Source of the DNA: Rothia aerolata
Lineage (GTDB): Bacteria > Actinomycetota > Actinomycetes > Actinomycetales > Micrococcaceae
Direction: 5' to 3'
NCBI RefSeq assembly: GCF_014635585.1
Contig: NZ_BMDC01000003.1
Span: forward strand, 271,299-335,298
DNA length: 64,000 nucleotides
Of the stretch, positions 49,570-58,229 are shown piece by piece. Numbering within the stretch: position 1 is the first letter of the stretch; the number at the start of each line of letters is the position of its first letter. The notes beneath the pieces were generated by a model. It was not told the origin of the DNA and did not search any database. It saw only the letters and a list, made by a program, of their open reading frames with translations. The translations under genes were made by a program, and so were the position numbers.

Positions 49570-50553
49570 GTGAAAACCCAGGCTATTGATACCCACGCCC
49601 ACATTTATCCCTCCTGGTATCTCGACGAACTCGAACGCATTGGCGTCAATCCCGAGACCGCCAAGATCGCGCGGATTCCCGGGGCTGACTCCACTGAAAC
49701 AGACCTGGCAGACCGCTTTGAGTGGATGACGAAAGCCGGAGTAGCCCGCCAGGTTCTCGCGGTCACCCCGCAGATACCCAGCGGAAACCACGCCGAAGGG
49801 TCGCTGAGAGCGGCGCAGATGATCAACGATCACTATGCCGAGCTGGTGGCAACCTATCCTGACAAGTTCAGCGCCTACGGTGCCCTTCCCCTGCCTTTCA
49901 TCGAGGAGTCCCTCTCCGAAATTGCCCGAATTTTTGATGAGCTGCACTTTCGGGGAGTCTCCATCACCACGGTTCTTCCCACCGGTGTGGGATTAGATGA
50001 CCCTCTCTTTGACCCCGTCTGGGAGGAGCTGAACCGCCGCGGCGCCGTCGTCAATATCCACCCCACCGGCTCCGGTGCTTACTCACCCCTGATTACGAAT
50101 TCCCGCCTGGAGTGGGTGAATGGGGCACCGGTGGAGGACGGCGTGGCGGTGCTGCACCTGCTCAAGGCGGCTGTGCCCGAGCGGTTCCCCAAGATTACTT
50201 TTCATCTTGCCCACTTAGGTGGCGATATTCTCTTTATGTTCCAGCGTCTCGAAGATAACTTCACCGACTGGGGTGCTTTTGAATCGTCGCCCCAGAAAAA
50301 TATCCGGTCTATGTACTTTGATGCCGCCAACTTTTACGAGCCTTCCCTGCGGCTGGCGGTAGAGGCGGTGGGTGCCTCGCAGATTATGGGTGGTTCCGAC
50401 CACCCCTATTTCCAGCACAGCCACTACGAGCGGGCTTTTGACTACATTCGCTCAGCCCGCCTGCAGGAGGAAGAAAAGCAAGCGATTCTCAGCGAAAACG
50501 CGGTGCGTTTGCTGGGGCTACCAGAACCTGACTCAAGGGGTGAAGGAAAATAG
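49570..50553 (+). CDS. Amidohydrolase 2 family protein (ACMSD-like)
   Basis: 327 residues. The metal-binding HxH is in IDTHAHIYPSWYLDEL (about residues 5-20), further ligands are in NIHPTGSGAY (about 162) and FHLAHLGGDILFMF, and the catalytic Asp in MGGSDHPYFQHS (about 279). Members include decarboxylases such as ACMSD and simple hydrolases; the substrate is unknown. GTG start with AGGAAAAGGAAG upstream. Its TAG stop overlaps the proposed ATA start of the acetyltransferase gene. Confidence 0.83.
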   Translation: MKTQAIDTHAHIYPSWYLDELERIGVNPETAKIARIPGADSTETDLADRFEWMTKAGVARQVLAVTPQIPSGNHAEGSLRAAQMINDHYAELVATYPDKFSAYGALPLPFIEESLSEIARIFDELHFRGVSITTVLPTGVGLDDPLFDPVWEELNRRGAVVNIHPTGSGAYSPLITNSRLEWVNGAPVEDGVAVLHLLKAAVPERFPKITFHLAHLGGDILFMFQRLEDNFTDWGAFESSPQKNIRSMYFDAANFYEPSLRLAVEAVGASQIMGGSDHPYFQHSHYERAFDYIRSARLQEEEKQAILSENAVRLLGLPEPDSRGEGK

Positions 50554-51374
50554 CGCTCGATAAATATCTCACGGGGGAGAGCTGGAATTCTGACCAGTTC
50601 GATGTAGACCGCTACCTGCACGTTCTCGGAATGGGCAGGCAGGCGCCCAGTCTGACCTACCTGTCTGATTTGCACTCCGCCCACGTGCACACGCGGACTT
50701 TTGCCAACGTGGATGTTCTGCTGGGCCACCACCCCGGTATTGATCCCAAGAGAGTTCAGCAGCAGCTACTCGACGACGACCGCGGGGGCTACTGCTATGA
50801 GCACGCGCAGCTCTTTGCCGGGGTGCTAGAGCAGCTGGGCTTTAAAGTGAGGCGCCGTTTGTCGCGGGTGCACACCGACTTTAATATCCGCGCCCACCTG
50901 TGCCTGACCGTCTCGATTGAGGGTAGCGAGTATCTGTGCGACCCGGGGTTTGGGTTTAGCATTGACCGGCCGATTGAACTGAAAGACGGCGCCACCAGAA
51001 GCACTGTGGGGCAGGTCTTTACCCTCGGGAAGAAAGAGCAAGAGGGCCAGACCTTTTGGTACCTGACGCGCAACGGCAAAACCGAACACATCATCGACAC
51101 ACTGCCGGTGATGCCCAACGATGCCCGAACCGGCCACCTGATTCTTACCGCTGACCCGCTCTCAATCTTCCAAAACCACCTGGTGGTCGCCGGCTACGTG
51201 GGCCAAGCCCACTACACCGTCACCGAGAGGTCAGTAACTATCCGGCGGGCCGGGCAGGAAACCGAGCACAGGGAAATTGGCCTGGACGAGGCGGTGGAGC
51301 TCTCACGCCGGGTGGGCCTTCGGATCAGCGATGCTGACCTCTCTAGCCTGAAGCAAAAGTTCGGTGAAGAGTAG
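50550..51374 (+). CDS. Arylamine N-acetyltransferase with no standard start codon
   Basis: Catalytic triad motif RGGYCYEHAQLFAGVLEQLG carries the active Cys; the His is in NIRAHLCLTV and the Asp in YLCDPGFGFS. It acetylates arylamines with acetyl-CoA. The first ATG in frame (50631) would remove the first helix (FDVDRYLHVLG), which family members need. The open frame continues upstream to a stop at 50541 and has no ATG, GTG or TTG there. ATA at 50550 overlaps the preceding TAG stop as ATAG, beside GTGAAGG, resembling a coupled start. ACG at 50571 and CTG at 50616 are other options; a sequencing error is possible. Confidence 0.75.
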   Translation: MALDKYLTGESWNSDQFDVDRYLHVLGMGRQAPSLTYLSDLHSAHVHTRTFANVDVLLGHHPGIDPKRVQQQLLDDDRGGYCYEHAQLFAGVLEQLGFKVRRRLSRVHTDFNIRAHLCLTVSIEGSEYLCDPGFGFSIDRPIELKDGATRSTVGQVFTLGKKEQEGQTFWYLTRNGKTEHIIDTLPVMPNDARTGHLILTADPLSIFQNHLVVAGYVGQAHYTVTERSVTIRRAGQETEHREIGLDEAVELSRRVGLRISDADLSSLKQKFGEE

Positions 51375-51406
51375 AATCACCCACAGAGACTCTCACGGAG
51401 GTAGAC

Positions 51407-52378
51407 ATGAAAGCCGCTTTCATCCAGCAGACCGGGGCAGCTGAAACCATTGAGGTGGGGGAGCTGCCCCAGCCGAAGCCCGGGCCCACCGACGTTGTGG
51501 TGAAGGTCGAGTACGCGGCGGTCAACCACGTTGATACCTTTGTGCGCTCTGGCGCCTACGCCACCCAGCTGAACTTCCCCTTCCCCATTGGCCGGGATTT
51601 GGCGGGAACGGTGGTGGAATCTGCGGTAGAGGAGTTTGAGCCCGGCCAGCGGGTCTGGTCTAACTCGATGGGCTATGACGCGCGCTCGGGCAGCTTTGCC
51701 GAGTACGTCGCCGTCCCCCGTGAGCGGCTTTTCCCCGTGCCCGAGGAGGTGGACGATACCAGGCAAATCGTCGCGGCGTCCCACGGCTTTTCAACCGCTT
51801 TCCTGGCTCTGCAACGCTTTGGCCGCATCTATCCTGGCGAGACCGTGCTGATTGGCGGAGCCGCCGGGGCGGTGGGGTCTGCCGGGGTACAGCTGGCCGC
51901 CCTCGCCGGGGCCCGGGTGGTGGCAACTGCCTCCGAAGGCGACTTCGACTATGTGCGTCAGCTCGGTGCCGCTGAAGTCATTGACTACCACCGCAAAGAC
52001 CTTTTTGAGGCATTAAAAGCGGTTGCTCCCGACGGTTACGATCACTGGTGGGATAACGGAGGCAACCACGATTTTGAGCGGATTCTGCCCCTGCTCGCAC
52101 CCCGCGGCGAGATTATCCTCAGCGCTAATATGGCAGCCCGCCCCGAGCTACCGGTGGGGGCAACCTACACCAGGGCGGTGACGGTGCGCGGCTTTGCCAT
52201 GTCGGTAGCAACCGGCGACGACCTCGCTGAGGCGGCCCGCACGCTGAACACCCTCATGGCGCAGGGGCGGCTGAAGAGCCGCTGGGAGAAGGTCTTTTCT
52301 CTGGACGACGCCGCTGCCGCCCACGCTGCCCAGGAAAGCGGGAGCGTGCACGGTAAAATCCTGGTCAAAGTGAGCTAA
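51407..52378 (+). CDS. Quinone-oxidoreductase-like MDR enzyme
   Basis: 323 residues of the medium-chain reductase family without structural zinc. FIQQTGAAETIEVGELPQPK at the start and VLIGGAAGAVGSAGVQLAAL (about residues 147-166) as the NAD(P)H loop identify it. Probable NADPH-dependent quinone or enone reductase. ATG with CGGAGG eight bases upstream. It follows the acetyltransferase gene by 32 bp; the three genes 49570-52378 may form one detoxification operon. Confidence 0.87.
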   Translation: MKAAFIQQTGAAETIEVGELPQPKPGPTDVVVKVEYAAVNHVDTFVRSGAYATQLNFPFPIGRDLAGTVVESAVEEFEPGQRVWSNSMGYDARSGSFAEYVAVPRERLFPVPEEVDDTRQIVAASHGFSTAFLALQRFGRIYPGETVLIGGAAGAVGSAGVQLAALAGARVVATASEGDFDYVRQLGAAEVIDYHRKDLFEALKAVAPDGYDHWWDNGGNHDFERILPLLAPRGEIILSANMAARPELPVGATYTRAVTVRGFAMSVATGDDLAEAARTLNTLMAQGRLKSRWEKVFSLDDAAAAHAAQESGSVHGKILVKVS

Positions 52379-52391
52379 TTAACATTTCAGC

Positions 52392-52520
52392 GCGATACGA
52401 AGGGGGTAGCCAACCTCCCTTAAACGTACGCTTCGCGATTCCACTCACTCTTGAGTGCTCGCAAGCTTGCACCCGTTTCGCTTCATCCCGATGCCAGTTG
52501 GTTACCCCCTTCGTATCGCT
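52392..52520. repeat. Family A hairpin, long form, copy A6
   Basis: Arms 52392-52414 and 52497-52520 pair throughout with one G-U pair; the stem reads GCGATACGAAGGGGG and is unlike the other copies. The 82-nt loop begins CTCCCTTAAACGTACGCTTC and ends CCCGATGCCA, matching copy A2 in length and most bases. It lies between co-directional genes, with no T-run after it. Confidence 0.92.
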
Positions 52521-52600
52521 TGTGGTCCGTCAGCCCTCACTTTTTCTCGCTGTGTGAACAGCAACCTGCGCGGCGATTCCGTTCGGTCTAATCTAAGAGC

Positions 52601-53794
52601 ATGACCGATCAGACAAAAATTTCCGCAGAGACCCTGGTGGTGGGCGTTGGCCGCCCCGCCCATGACCACGACGCCCCGGTGAACCCGCCGATTGTGCTGT
52701 CCTCAACCTTTAGAGGGGCGGGCAAGGTTGTTCCCGAAGACACCGTCTACGCCCGTTTCGATAACCCCACCTGGAACGGTTTTGAAGACGCGGTGGCCTC
52801 TCTTGAGGGCGCGGAACTGCCCGGTCTGGTGTTTTCCTCCGGTATGGCGGCGGTGGCCTCGGTGATGGACCTGGTGCCGGTGGGCTCCATTATTCTGCTG
52901 CCCCAGCACACCTACATGGCATCGGTGGGCCTGGCCAGCGACCTAGCCAAGCGCGGCATTGCCGAGGTGGTGCGACTGGATCTCAACGACACCGACTCGG
53001 TGCTGGCAGAGTTGCATGCCGCGGCAGACAGGGCTGGCACCACCGCCGAGAACATCGACTACGCGGCCCCCAAGGTTCTGCTGTGGATGGAAAGCCCCAC
53101 CAATCCCATGCTCGAGGTCGCCGACCTTCCTCAGATTCTGGGCGAGGCACGCAAACTGGGCATTGTCTCCGCCGTAGACAACACCTTTGCCACCCCGCTG
53201 CTACAGCAGCCGCTGAAACTTGGTGCTGACATCGTGGTTCACTCCGCCACCAAGTACCTGGCCGGCCACTCCGATGTGGTGCTGGGTGCTACCGCCACGA
53301 ACAACCCCAGGTTGCGGGAGGCCATGTTGCACCACCGCACCACCAACGGCGCTATTGCCGGCCCCTTTGAGGCCTGGCTTGCCCTGCGCGGGGTGCGCAC
53401 CCTGGCCCTGCGCGTGAACAAAGCGATGGAAAACGCTCAAATTCTGGCGCAGAAGTTCCTTGCCCACCCGGCGGTCACAGAGGTGCGCTACCCGGGCCTG
53501 CCCACTGACCCGGGCCACGAAAAAGCCAAACAGCAGATGAGCGGCTTCGGCTCCATTCTCTGCATCGTGCTCGATGCCTCTGCCCAAGAAACCGAAGAAG
53601 TGCTGAACCGGCTCCAGCTCTGGACCCCCGCCACCAGCCTGGGCGGCGTCGAGTCGCTGGTGGAGCGGCGTCGTCGTCATTCCTCTGAACCAGACTCCAT
53701 TCCCGACTCTCTGCTACGCCTGGCGGTGGGCATCGAATCGGCAGAAGACCTCTATCGCGATTTTGAGCAGGCGCTCGCGCCGCTGGGAAAGTAA
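52601..53794 (+). CDS. Trans-sulfuration PLP enzyme (cystathionine gamma-synthase/beta-lyase type)
   Basis: 397 residues of the Cys/Met metabolism PLP family. SATKYLAGHSDVVLGATATN (about residues 211-230) holds the PLP lysine, YARFDNPTWNGFEDAVASLE is the substrate-phosphate arm, and SLGGVESLVERRRRHS closes the active site. Whether it is a synthase, a gamma-lyase or a beta-lyase cannot be fixed from sequence alone. ATG start; weak ribosome site. The next gene is a small DUF2516 protein. Confidence 0.9.
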   Translation: MTDQTKISAETLVVGVGRPAHDHDAPVNPPIVLSSTFRGAGKVVPEDTVYARFDNPTWNGFEDAVASLEGAELPGLVFSSGMAAVASVMDLVPVGSIILLPQHTYMASVGLASDLAKRGIAEVVRLDLNDTDSVLAELHAAADRAGTTAENIDYAAPKVLLWMESPTNPMLEVADLPQILGEARKLGIVSAVDNTFATPLLQQPLKLGADIVVHSATKYLAGHSDVVLGATATNNPRLREAMLHHRTTNGAIAGPFEAWLALRGVRTLALRVNKAMENAQILAQKFLAHPAVTEVRYPGLPTDPGHEKAKQQMSGFGSILCIVLDASAQETEEVLNRLQLWTPATSLGGVESLVERRRRHSSEPDSIPDSLLRLAVGIESAEDLYRDFEQALAPLGK

Positions 53795-53810
53795 CGGTAG
53801 GGTTAGAAGC

Positions 53811-54113
53811 GTGAGTCCAATTGAACTTGTTTTTCTTGTAACTATCACCATCGATAAGGCTTTTGCCCTGGTGGTGGCTGTGATGTCGGTGTGGGCGCTG
53901 GTTTCTGCCCTCTCCGCTACCAACTACGCCTATGAGAGTGCTTTTAAACGCACCAAGAATTTCTGGGTGGCGATCACCGCCGGTTGCACGGTGGTTTCTC
54001 TGCTGATGCTGTTCACCAACTTCAACTCGCTCTTCCTGCAGCTGATTGTGGCAACCGCCGCCGGTGTGTTCATGGCGGATGTGCGCCCGGCCGTGACGGT
54101 ACGCCGCCGATAA
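53811..54113 (+). CDS. DUF2516 family membrane protein
   Basis: 100 residues with three hydrophobic segments, the loop FKRTKNFWVAITAG (about residues 44-57) and a C-terminal ADVRPAV end. This is the DUF2516 pattern of small actinobacterial membrane proteins of unknown role. GTG at 53811 with weak GGTAGGGT upstream, 16 bp after the trans-sulfuration gene. Confidence 0.85.
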   Translation: MSPIELVFLVTITIDKAFALVVAVMSVWALVSALSATNYAYESAFKRTKNFWVAITAGCTVVSLLMLFTNFNSLFLQLIVATAAGVFMADVRPAVTVRRR

Positions 54114-54162
54114 AAACCCACGTAAACACACAAAGAAATGGCATATTCGCGTGGGAATGTCT

Positions 54163-54190
54163 TTGCACGTGTGCTTTTTAGTGGGATAAT
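54163..54190 (+). promoter_or_regulatory. Promoter of gpmA, predicted leaderless
   Basis: TTGCAC (54163-54168), 16-bp spacer, GATAAT (54185-54190), a strong sigma-A-type match. The expected start is about 54196-54197, directly at the ATG of gpmA (54197). Confidence 0.7.
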
Positions 54191-54196
54191 AAAGGC

Positions 54197-54937
54197 ATGA
54201 CTTATAAACTGGTATTGCTCCGTCACGGACAGTCTGAATGGAATGAAAAGAACCTCTTCACCGGCTGGGTAGATGTTAACCTGACCGAGAAGGGCATGGC
54301 AGAGGCAAAGCGCGGCGGCGAGCTGCTGAAGGAACGCGGTATCCTTCCCGACGTCGTCCACACCTCCCTGCAGCGCCGCGCCATCAACACCGCCAACCTG
54401 GCTCTCGATGCCGCAGACCGCATCTGGATTCCGGTCAAGCGCAGCTGGCGTTTGAACGAGCGCCACTACGGTGCGCTCCAGGGCAAGGACAAGGCTGAGA
54501 CCCTGAAGAAGTACGGCGAAGAGCAGTTCATGACCTGGCGCCGTTCCTACGATGTGCCGCCTCCGGCCATCGACGATAACGACGAATTCTCTCAGGCTAA
54601 TGACCCCCGCTACGCAGACGTTGAGAACGCACCCCGCACCGAGTGCCTCAAGGACGTTCTCGAGCGTATGTTGCCCTACTGGGAATCAGACATCAAGCCC
54701 GATCTCGAATCCGGCAAGACCGTTCTGATTGCAGCACACGGTAACTCCCTGCGTGCACTGGTGAAGAACCTTGAGGGTATCTCAGACGAGGATATCGTGG
54801 GTGTGAACATTCCCACCGGTATTCCGCTCTACTACGAGCTGGACGAGAACTTCAAGCCCACTAAGGCCGGCGAATACCTCGATCCCGAAGCAGCAGCTGA
54901 CGCGATCAAGGCAGTAGCTAACCAGGGTAAGAAGTAA
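54197..54937 (+). CDS. gpmA: 2,3-bisphosphoglycerate-dependent phosphoglycerate mutase
   Basis: 246 residues. [20 protein letters not shown] (about residues 7-26) contains the phosphohistidine His10; [17 protein letters not shown] and [18 protein letters not shown] carry further active-site residues. It interconverts 3- and 2-phosphoglycerate in glycolysis. The promoter places the transcript start at the ATG, so it is probably leaderless. Neighbour of phoU, as in other Micrococcales. Confidence 0.97.
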   Translation: MTYKLVLLRHGQSEWNEKNLFTGWVDVNLTEKGMAEAKRGGELLKERGILPDVVHTSLQRRAINTANLALDAADRIWIPVKRSWRLNERHYGALQGKDKAETLKKYGEEQFMTWRRSYDVPPPAIDDNDEFSQANDPRYADVENAPRTECLKDVLERMLPYWESDIKPDLESGKTVLIAAHGNSLRALVKNLEGISDEDIVGVNIPTGIPLYYELDENFKPTKAGEYLDPEAAADAIKAVANQGKK

Positions 54938-54948
54938 TTCCCTGAAAC

Positions 54949-54994
54949 ACAAAAGGGGAGGCACCCGCAGATCGGGTGCCTCCCCTTTTTGTTT
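54949..54994. terminator. Bidirectional terminator between gpmA and phoU
   Basis: 17-bp perfect stem AAAAGGGGAGGCACCCG (54951-54967 with 54973-54989) with A-run and T-run on opposite sides, between convergent genes. Confidence 0.93.
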
Positions 54995-55009
54995 TAAAGA
55001 TTCAGAAAC

Positions 55010-55651
55010 CTAGCTCCACTCGCCGGTAACCAGGTAGTTGACCTTGCGGGCAACAGAGACGCCGTGGTCGCCAAAGCGCTCCAGGTAGCGGGAGGCGAGG
55101 GTAACGTCTACGGTCACCTGGGGGCTGTGCTGCCAGTCCTCGGCATTCATCATCTTGAAAACCTCGCGGTGGAGGTTATTGATACGGGCCTTGTGGCTGT
55201 AAATCTCTTCGGTCAGGGAAAGCTCGCGGGTTTCCAGCAGCTTGATGACCGAATCAATAATCTGGGTGTCGAGCTCAACCATCTCGGAGAAAATGGTTGC
55301 CACTTCCTCGGGCACAGCCTTTTCGGGGAAGCGCATACGGGCAATCTGGGCAACGTGGCGGGCAAGATCTCCCATGCGTTCCAGCGAGGAGCTCATGCGC
55401 AGAGAAGAGACAATCGCGCGCAAATCGGAGGCTACCGGGCCCTGCAGGGCAAGAATGTCGATGCAACGTTCGTCGAGCTGGTTCTGCAGAAAGTCAATGC
55501 GCTGGTCATTGGAAATTACTTCTTCGGCTTCTTCAATATCTGAGTTGAGGAAGGAGTCTGCGGCGCGAACCAGTGCTTCTTTAACCAGGGTTGAGATTTG
55601 AATGAGTTCTTCGCCCACCTGGTGGAGTTCTGCCTGAAAGACTTTGCGCAC
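55010..55651 (-). CDS. phoU: Phosphate signalling protein PhoU
   Basis: 213 residues, two three-helix repeats with the metal-binding motifs DLRAIVSSLRMSSSLERMGD (about residues 73-92) and the later VDVTLASRYLERFGDHGVSV. PhoU links the Pst transporter to the SenX3 kinase and keeps the pathway off when phosphate is ample. GTG start. Divergent from senX3-regX3. No pst genes are in the window. Confidence 0.95.
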   Translation of the reverse strand: MRKVFQAELHQVGEELIQISTLVKEALVRAADSFLNSDIEEAEEVISNDQRIDFLQNQLDERCIDILALQGPVASDLRAIVSSLRMSSSLERMGDLARHVAQIARMRFPEKAVPEEVATIFSEMVELDTQIIDSVIKLLETRELSLTEEIYSHKARINNLHREVFKMMNAEDWQHSPQVTVDVTLASRYLERFGDHGVSVARKVNYLVTGEWS

Positions 55652-55735
55652 GTGCGAGCCCTTTCGCTTGGAGGATTAGGTTTGGCGGCTTGCTTTAACC
55701 GCTAGTCATACGTTTATACAGTGTGCCAAGTGAAT

Positions 55736-55753
55736 GTGAACGATTCTGTTCAC
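55736..55753. promoter_or_regulatory. Candidate RegX3/PHO-box-like dyad
   Basis: GTGAAC GATTCT GTTCAC is a perfect inverted repeat; AGTGAAT just before (55729) and GTTGAAC after (55768-55774) are further half-sites. It sits in the phoU-senX3 divergent promoter region. GTTCAC is the half-site of phosphate-regulator boxes in actinobacteria. Confidence 0.55.
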
Positions 55754-55835
55754 TGGGGTAAACGTTAGTTGAACCTGCGGGTAATTTGGGCGGCTAAAGG
55801 GGAGTTTACTTGGGCTTTATGTCTAAGCTAGATAG

Positions 55836-57002
55836 GTGGATCCTATCCTCTTAGCATTGATTTCAGTTTTGGTTGGTCTCTGCATTGGCGTGGGTAGCAT
55901 GTGGGCGGTCAATAAAAGTGAACGCGAGCGTGCTCGGTGGGCCGATGTTGAGGAACCCGGTATGAGTGACGGCGCAGCGGAAGTGCTGGCCGTTATTGGG
56001 CGTGCCTACGTGGTGGTTGATGCTGTGGACGGGGTGGTGCAGGCTTCTCCGGGCGCCTACGCCCTGGGGCTGGTCAAGGGCCATTCGGTGGCTACCGCTG
56101 AGCTACTTGAGATGATTCACCAGGTGCGTTCGCGCGAGGTGATTGTTGAGCGGGAGATTAGGGTTTCGCGCGGTATGACTTCGCAGTCGCAGCTGGTGAT
56201 TGACCTGCGGGTTGCGCCGGTGGGCGATGAGTTTATTCTGGTGCTTGCCGATGACCGCACCGAGTTCGCCCGCGTGCAGGTTATGCGCACCGACTTTGTG
56301 GCGAATGTTTCCCACGAGCTCAAGACTCCGGTGGGGGCGATTGGTCTTATGGCTGAGGCTATCGAATCGTCTGCTGATGACCCCGCCTCGGTGGAGTATT
56401 TCTCTCAGCGACTTCAGAAGGAATCACAGCGGCTCTCCCACCTGGTTCAGGATGTCATTGAGCTCTCACGTTTGCAGTCCTCTGACGTGGTGCGCCAGTC
56501 TCAGCTGGTTGATATTAACCAGGTGGTCTCGGCCTCTATCGACCGCAACCGGATTACCGCTGAGGGTAAGGAAATCATCTTGCAGGCCGGTGGCCGGGCG
56601 AAGCGACCCGTTCACGGTGATCCGGAGCTTTTAGGCACGGCCATTAGGAACCTGATTGAGAACGCAATCCGCTATTCGCCAGAGAAGACCAAGGTGGGTA
56701 TCGGCATTACGGAGCGGGACGGCGTGGTGAAGGTTTCGGTGAAAGACCAGGGCCCCGGTATTCCCGAGGACGAGCAAGACCGTATCTTTGAACGGTTTTA
56801 CCGGATTGACCCGGCGCGGTCGCGCCAGACCGGCGGAACCGGCCTGGGCCTGTCGATCGTCAAGCACGTGGTGGGCCAACACAGCGGCGAGATTTCGGTC
56901 TGGTCTGTGCCCGGAGAGGGATCTACGTTTACTATGACATTACCTACGGTTGATGAAGAGACCGAGCAGGATTTGCTGAATACAATGAAGGGCGCAAACT
57001 AG
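55836..57002 (+). CDS. senX3: Sensor histidine kinase SenX3
   Basis: 388 residues. One or two N-terminal membrane spans, a PAS-like region (about residues 45-145), the histidine box VANVSHELKTPVGAIGLMAE (about residues 155-175) and the ATPase domain with NLIENAIRYSPEK and DQGPGIPEDEQDRIFERFYR, then TGGTGLGLSIVKH. It senses phosphate limitation through PhoU and PstB. GTG start. Its stop overlaps the regX3 start by one base. Confidence 0.95.
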   Translation: MDPILLALISVLVGLCIGVGSMWAVNKSERERARWADVEEPGMSDGAAEVLAVIGRAYVVVDAVDGVVQASPGAYALGLVKGHSVATAELLEMIHQVRSREVIVEREIRVSRGMTSQSQLVIDLRVAPVGDEFILVLADDRTEFARVQVMRTDFVANVSHELKTPVGAIGLMAEAIESSADDPASVEYFSQRLQKESQRLSHLVQDVIELSRLQSSDVVRQSQLVDINQVVSASIDRNRITAEGKEIILQAGGRAKRPVHGDPELLGTAIRNLIENAIRYSPEKTKVGIGITERDGVVKVSVKDQGPGIPEDEQDRIFERFYRIDPARSRQTGGTGLGLSIVKHVVGQHSGEISVWSVPGEGSTFTMTLPTVDEETEQDLLNTMKGAN

Positions 57003-57682
57003 TGACCAGGATTTTGGTTGTTGAAGATGAAGAGGCTTTGAGCGAGCCTTTGGCTTTCCTCCTGGGCCGTGAGGGTTTCGAAGTGCAGGTGGTAGACAAC
57101 GGAACTGATGCCGTTGCCGAGTTCGAGCACACCGGCGCTGACTTGGTCTTGCTGGATGTGATGCTTCCCGGCCAGTCGGGTATGGAAGTCTGTAAGCAGA
57201 TTCGTTCTACCTCCACCGTGCCTATCATCATGCTCACCGCTAAAGATTCTGAGATTGACAAGGTTCTGGGCCTGGAACTGGGTGCTGACGACTACGTGAC
57301 CAAGCCCTATTCTTCCCGCGAGCTGGTGGCGCGAATCCGCGCCGTCCTGCGCCGTCGGGCAGACGTCGAAGAGCCTGCCGGCCAGAGCATCGAGGGTGGG
57401 CCGGTGCGCATGGACATTGAGCGCCACGTGGTAACGGTGGACGGCGAGAACGTTTCGATGCCGCTTAAGGAGTTTGAGCTGCTCGAGATGCTCTTGCGCA
57501 ATGCTGGCCGGGTGCTGACCCGCTCTCAGCTCATCGACCGGGTCTGGGGCTCAGACTATGTGGGAGACACCAAGACCCTCGATGTGCATATCAAACGCCT
57601 GCGCTCAAAGATTGAGCCCGATCCCTCGCATCCGCGCTACGTGGTGACGGTGAGGGGCCTGGGCTATAAGTTTGAGCCCTAA
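57002..57682 (+). CDS. regX3: Response regulator RegX3
   Basis: 226 residues. Receiver domain with the acceptor Asp in LVLLDVMLPGQSGMEV (about residue 52) and Lys in DDYVTKPYSSRELV, then an OmpR/PhoB winged helix with LDVHIKRLRSKIEPDP. It controls phosphate-starvation genes. GTG start coupled to the senX3 stop. Followed by half a family A hairpin. Confidence 0.96.
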   Translation: MTRILVVEDEEALSEPLAFLLGREGFEVQVVDNGTDAVAEFEHTGADLVLLDVMLPGQSGMEVCKQIRSTSTVPIIMLTAKDSEIDKVLGLELGADDYVTKPYSSRELVARIRAVLRRRADVEEPAGQSIEGGPVRMDIERHVVTVDGENVSMPLKEFELLEMLLRNAGRVLTRSQLIDRVWGSDYVGDTKTLDVHIKRLRSKIEPDPSHPRYVVTVRGLGYKFEP

Positions 57683-57707
57683 GAGCGTCTTCATAAGGTG
57701 GAACGGC

Positions 57708-57740
57708 CAGCCCGAGAGCGCTGGCCGACCTTCCTTAATC
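57708..57740. repeat. Half of a family A hairpin (copy A7), truncated
   Basis: Left arm (57708-57729, CAGCCCGAGAGCGCTGG start) and the first loop bases CTTCCTTAATC are present; the rest of the loop and the right arm are missing. The sequence passes within about 5 bp into the 301-bp repeat at 57746, so this repeat, or a deletion next to it, removed the right half. Confidence 0.8.
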
Positions 57741-57745
57741 GTGCA

Positions 57746-58046
57746 TTTTGCGCTGAAACAAGCTCTCGGTACACATAGATTCCTGTGGGGACACCAAAGG
57801 TACAAGCAAAGCCCGGTCGAGAGGCCAAAGGTACACCTGTGTTCCCTGGGTACACATCTAGATGTGTACCCAGGGAACACAGGTGTACCTACGTCAGCCC
57901 AGCAAGAAGAAACGTGTACTTTATCTATCGGGCTTCCTCGAGGGGCCATTTTTATACCGAAAACCTGCGAAAAACGGTATAAAAATGGCCACTCGGCGAT
58001 TATGGTAGCCCGCGCAGTTGCCTCTGTTTTATCGAGTCGCCGCTTC
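57746..58046. repeat. 301-bp dispersed repeat, copy B2
   Basis: Second copy of 28835-29135, same length. Contains the 60-bp perfect palindrome at 57830-57889 (with one symmetric base-pair change) and a 57-bp D hairpin at 57939-57995 whose inner stem GGCCATTTTTATACCG is perfect here. It fills most of the 547-bp gap between regX3 and lpqE. No gene is seen in that gap. Confidence 0.88.
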
Positions 58047-58176
58047 GGTGTGCTTGTCCCTTTTGAATCTGCGCCCAGGTGGTTAGAAGCTACGCTTTTC
58101 TGCCGTTATCTTGAGTGGCATGCCCGGGGTGGGACACAGATTTTGTCCTATAACCCGACCTTTGGCTAGAGTCTTT

Positions 58177-58224
58177 AAAGAAATGGCCCGGCTCCCTTTC
58201 CAAAGGGAGCCGGGCCATTTCTTT
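58177..58224. terminator. Terminator of lpqE (bidirectional)
   Basis: 23-bp perfect stem around a 2-nt loop (58177-58199 with 58202-58224), GGCCCGGCTCCC core with A- and T-runs at the ends. Right after the lpqE stop on the minus strand. Confidence 0.92.
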
Positions 58225-58229
58225 AGGCT

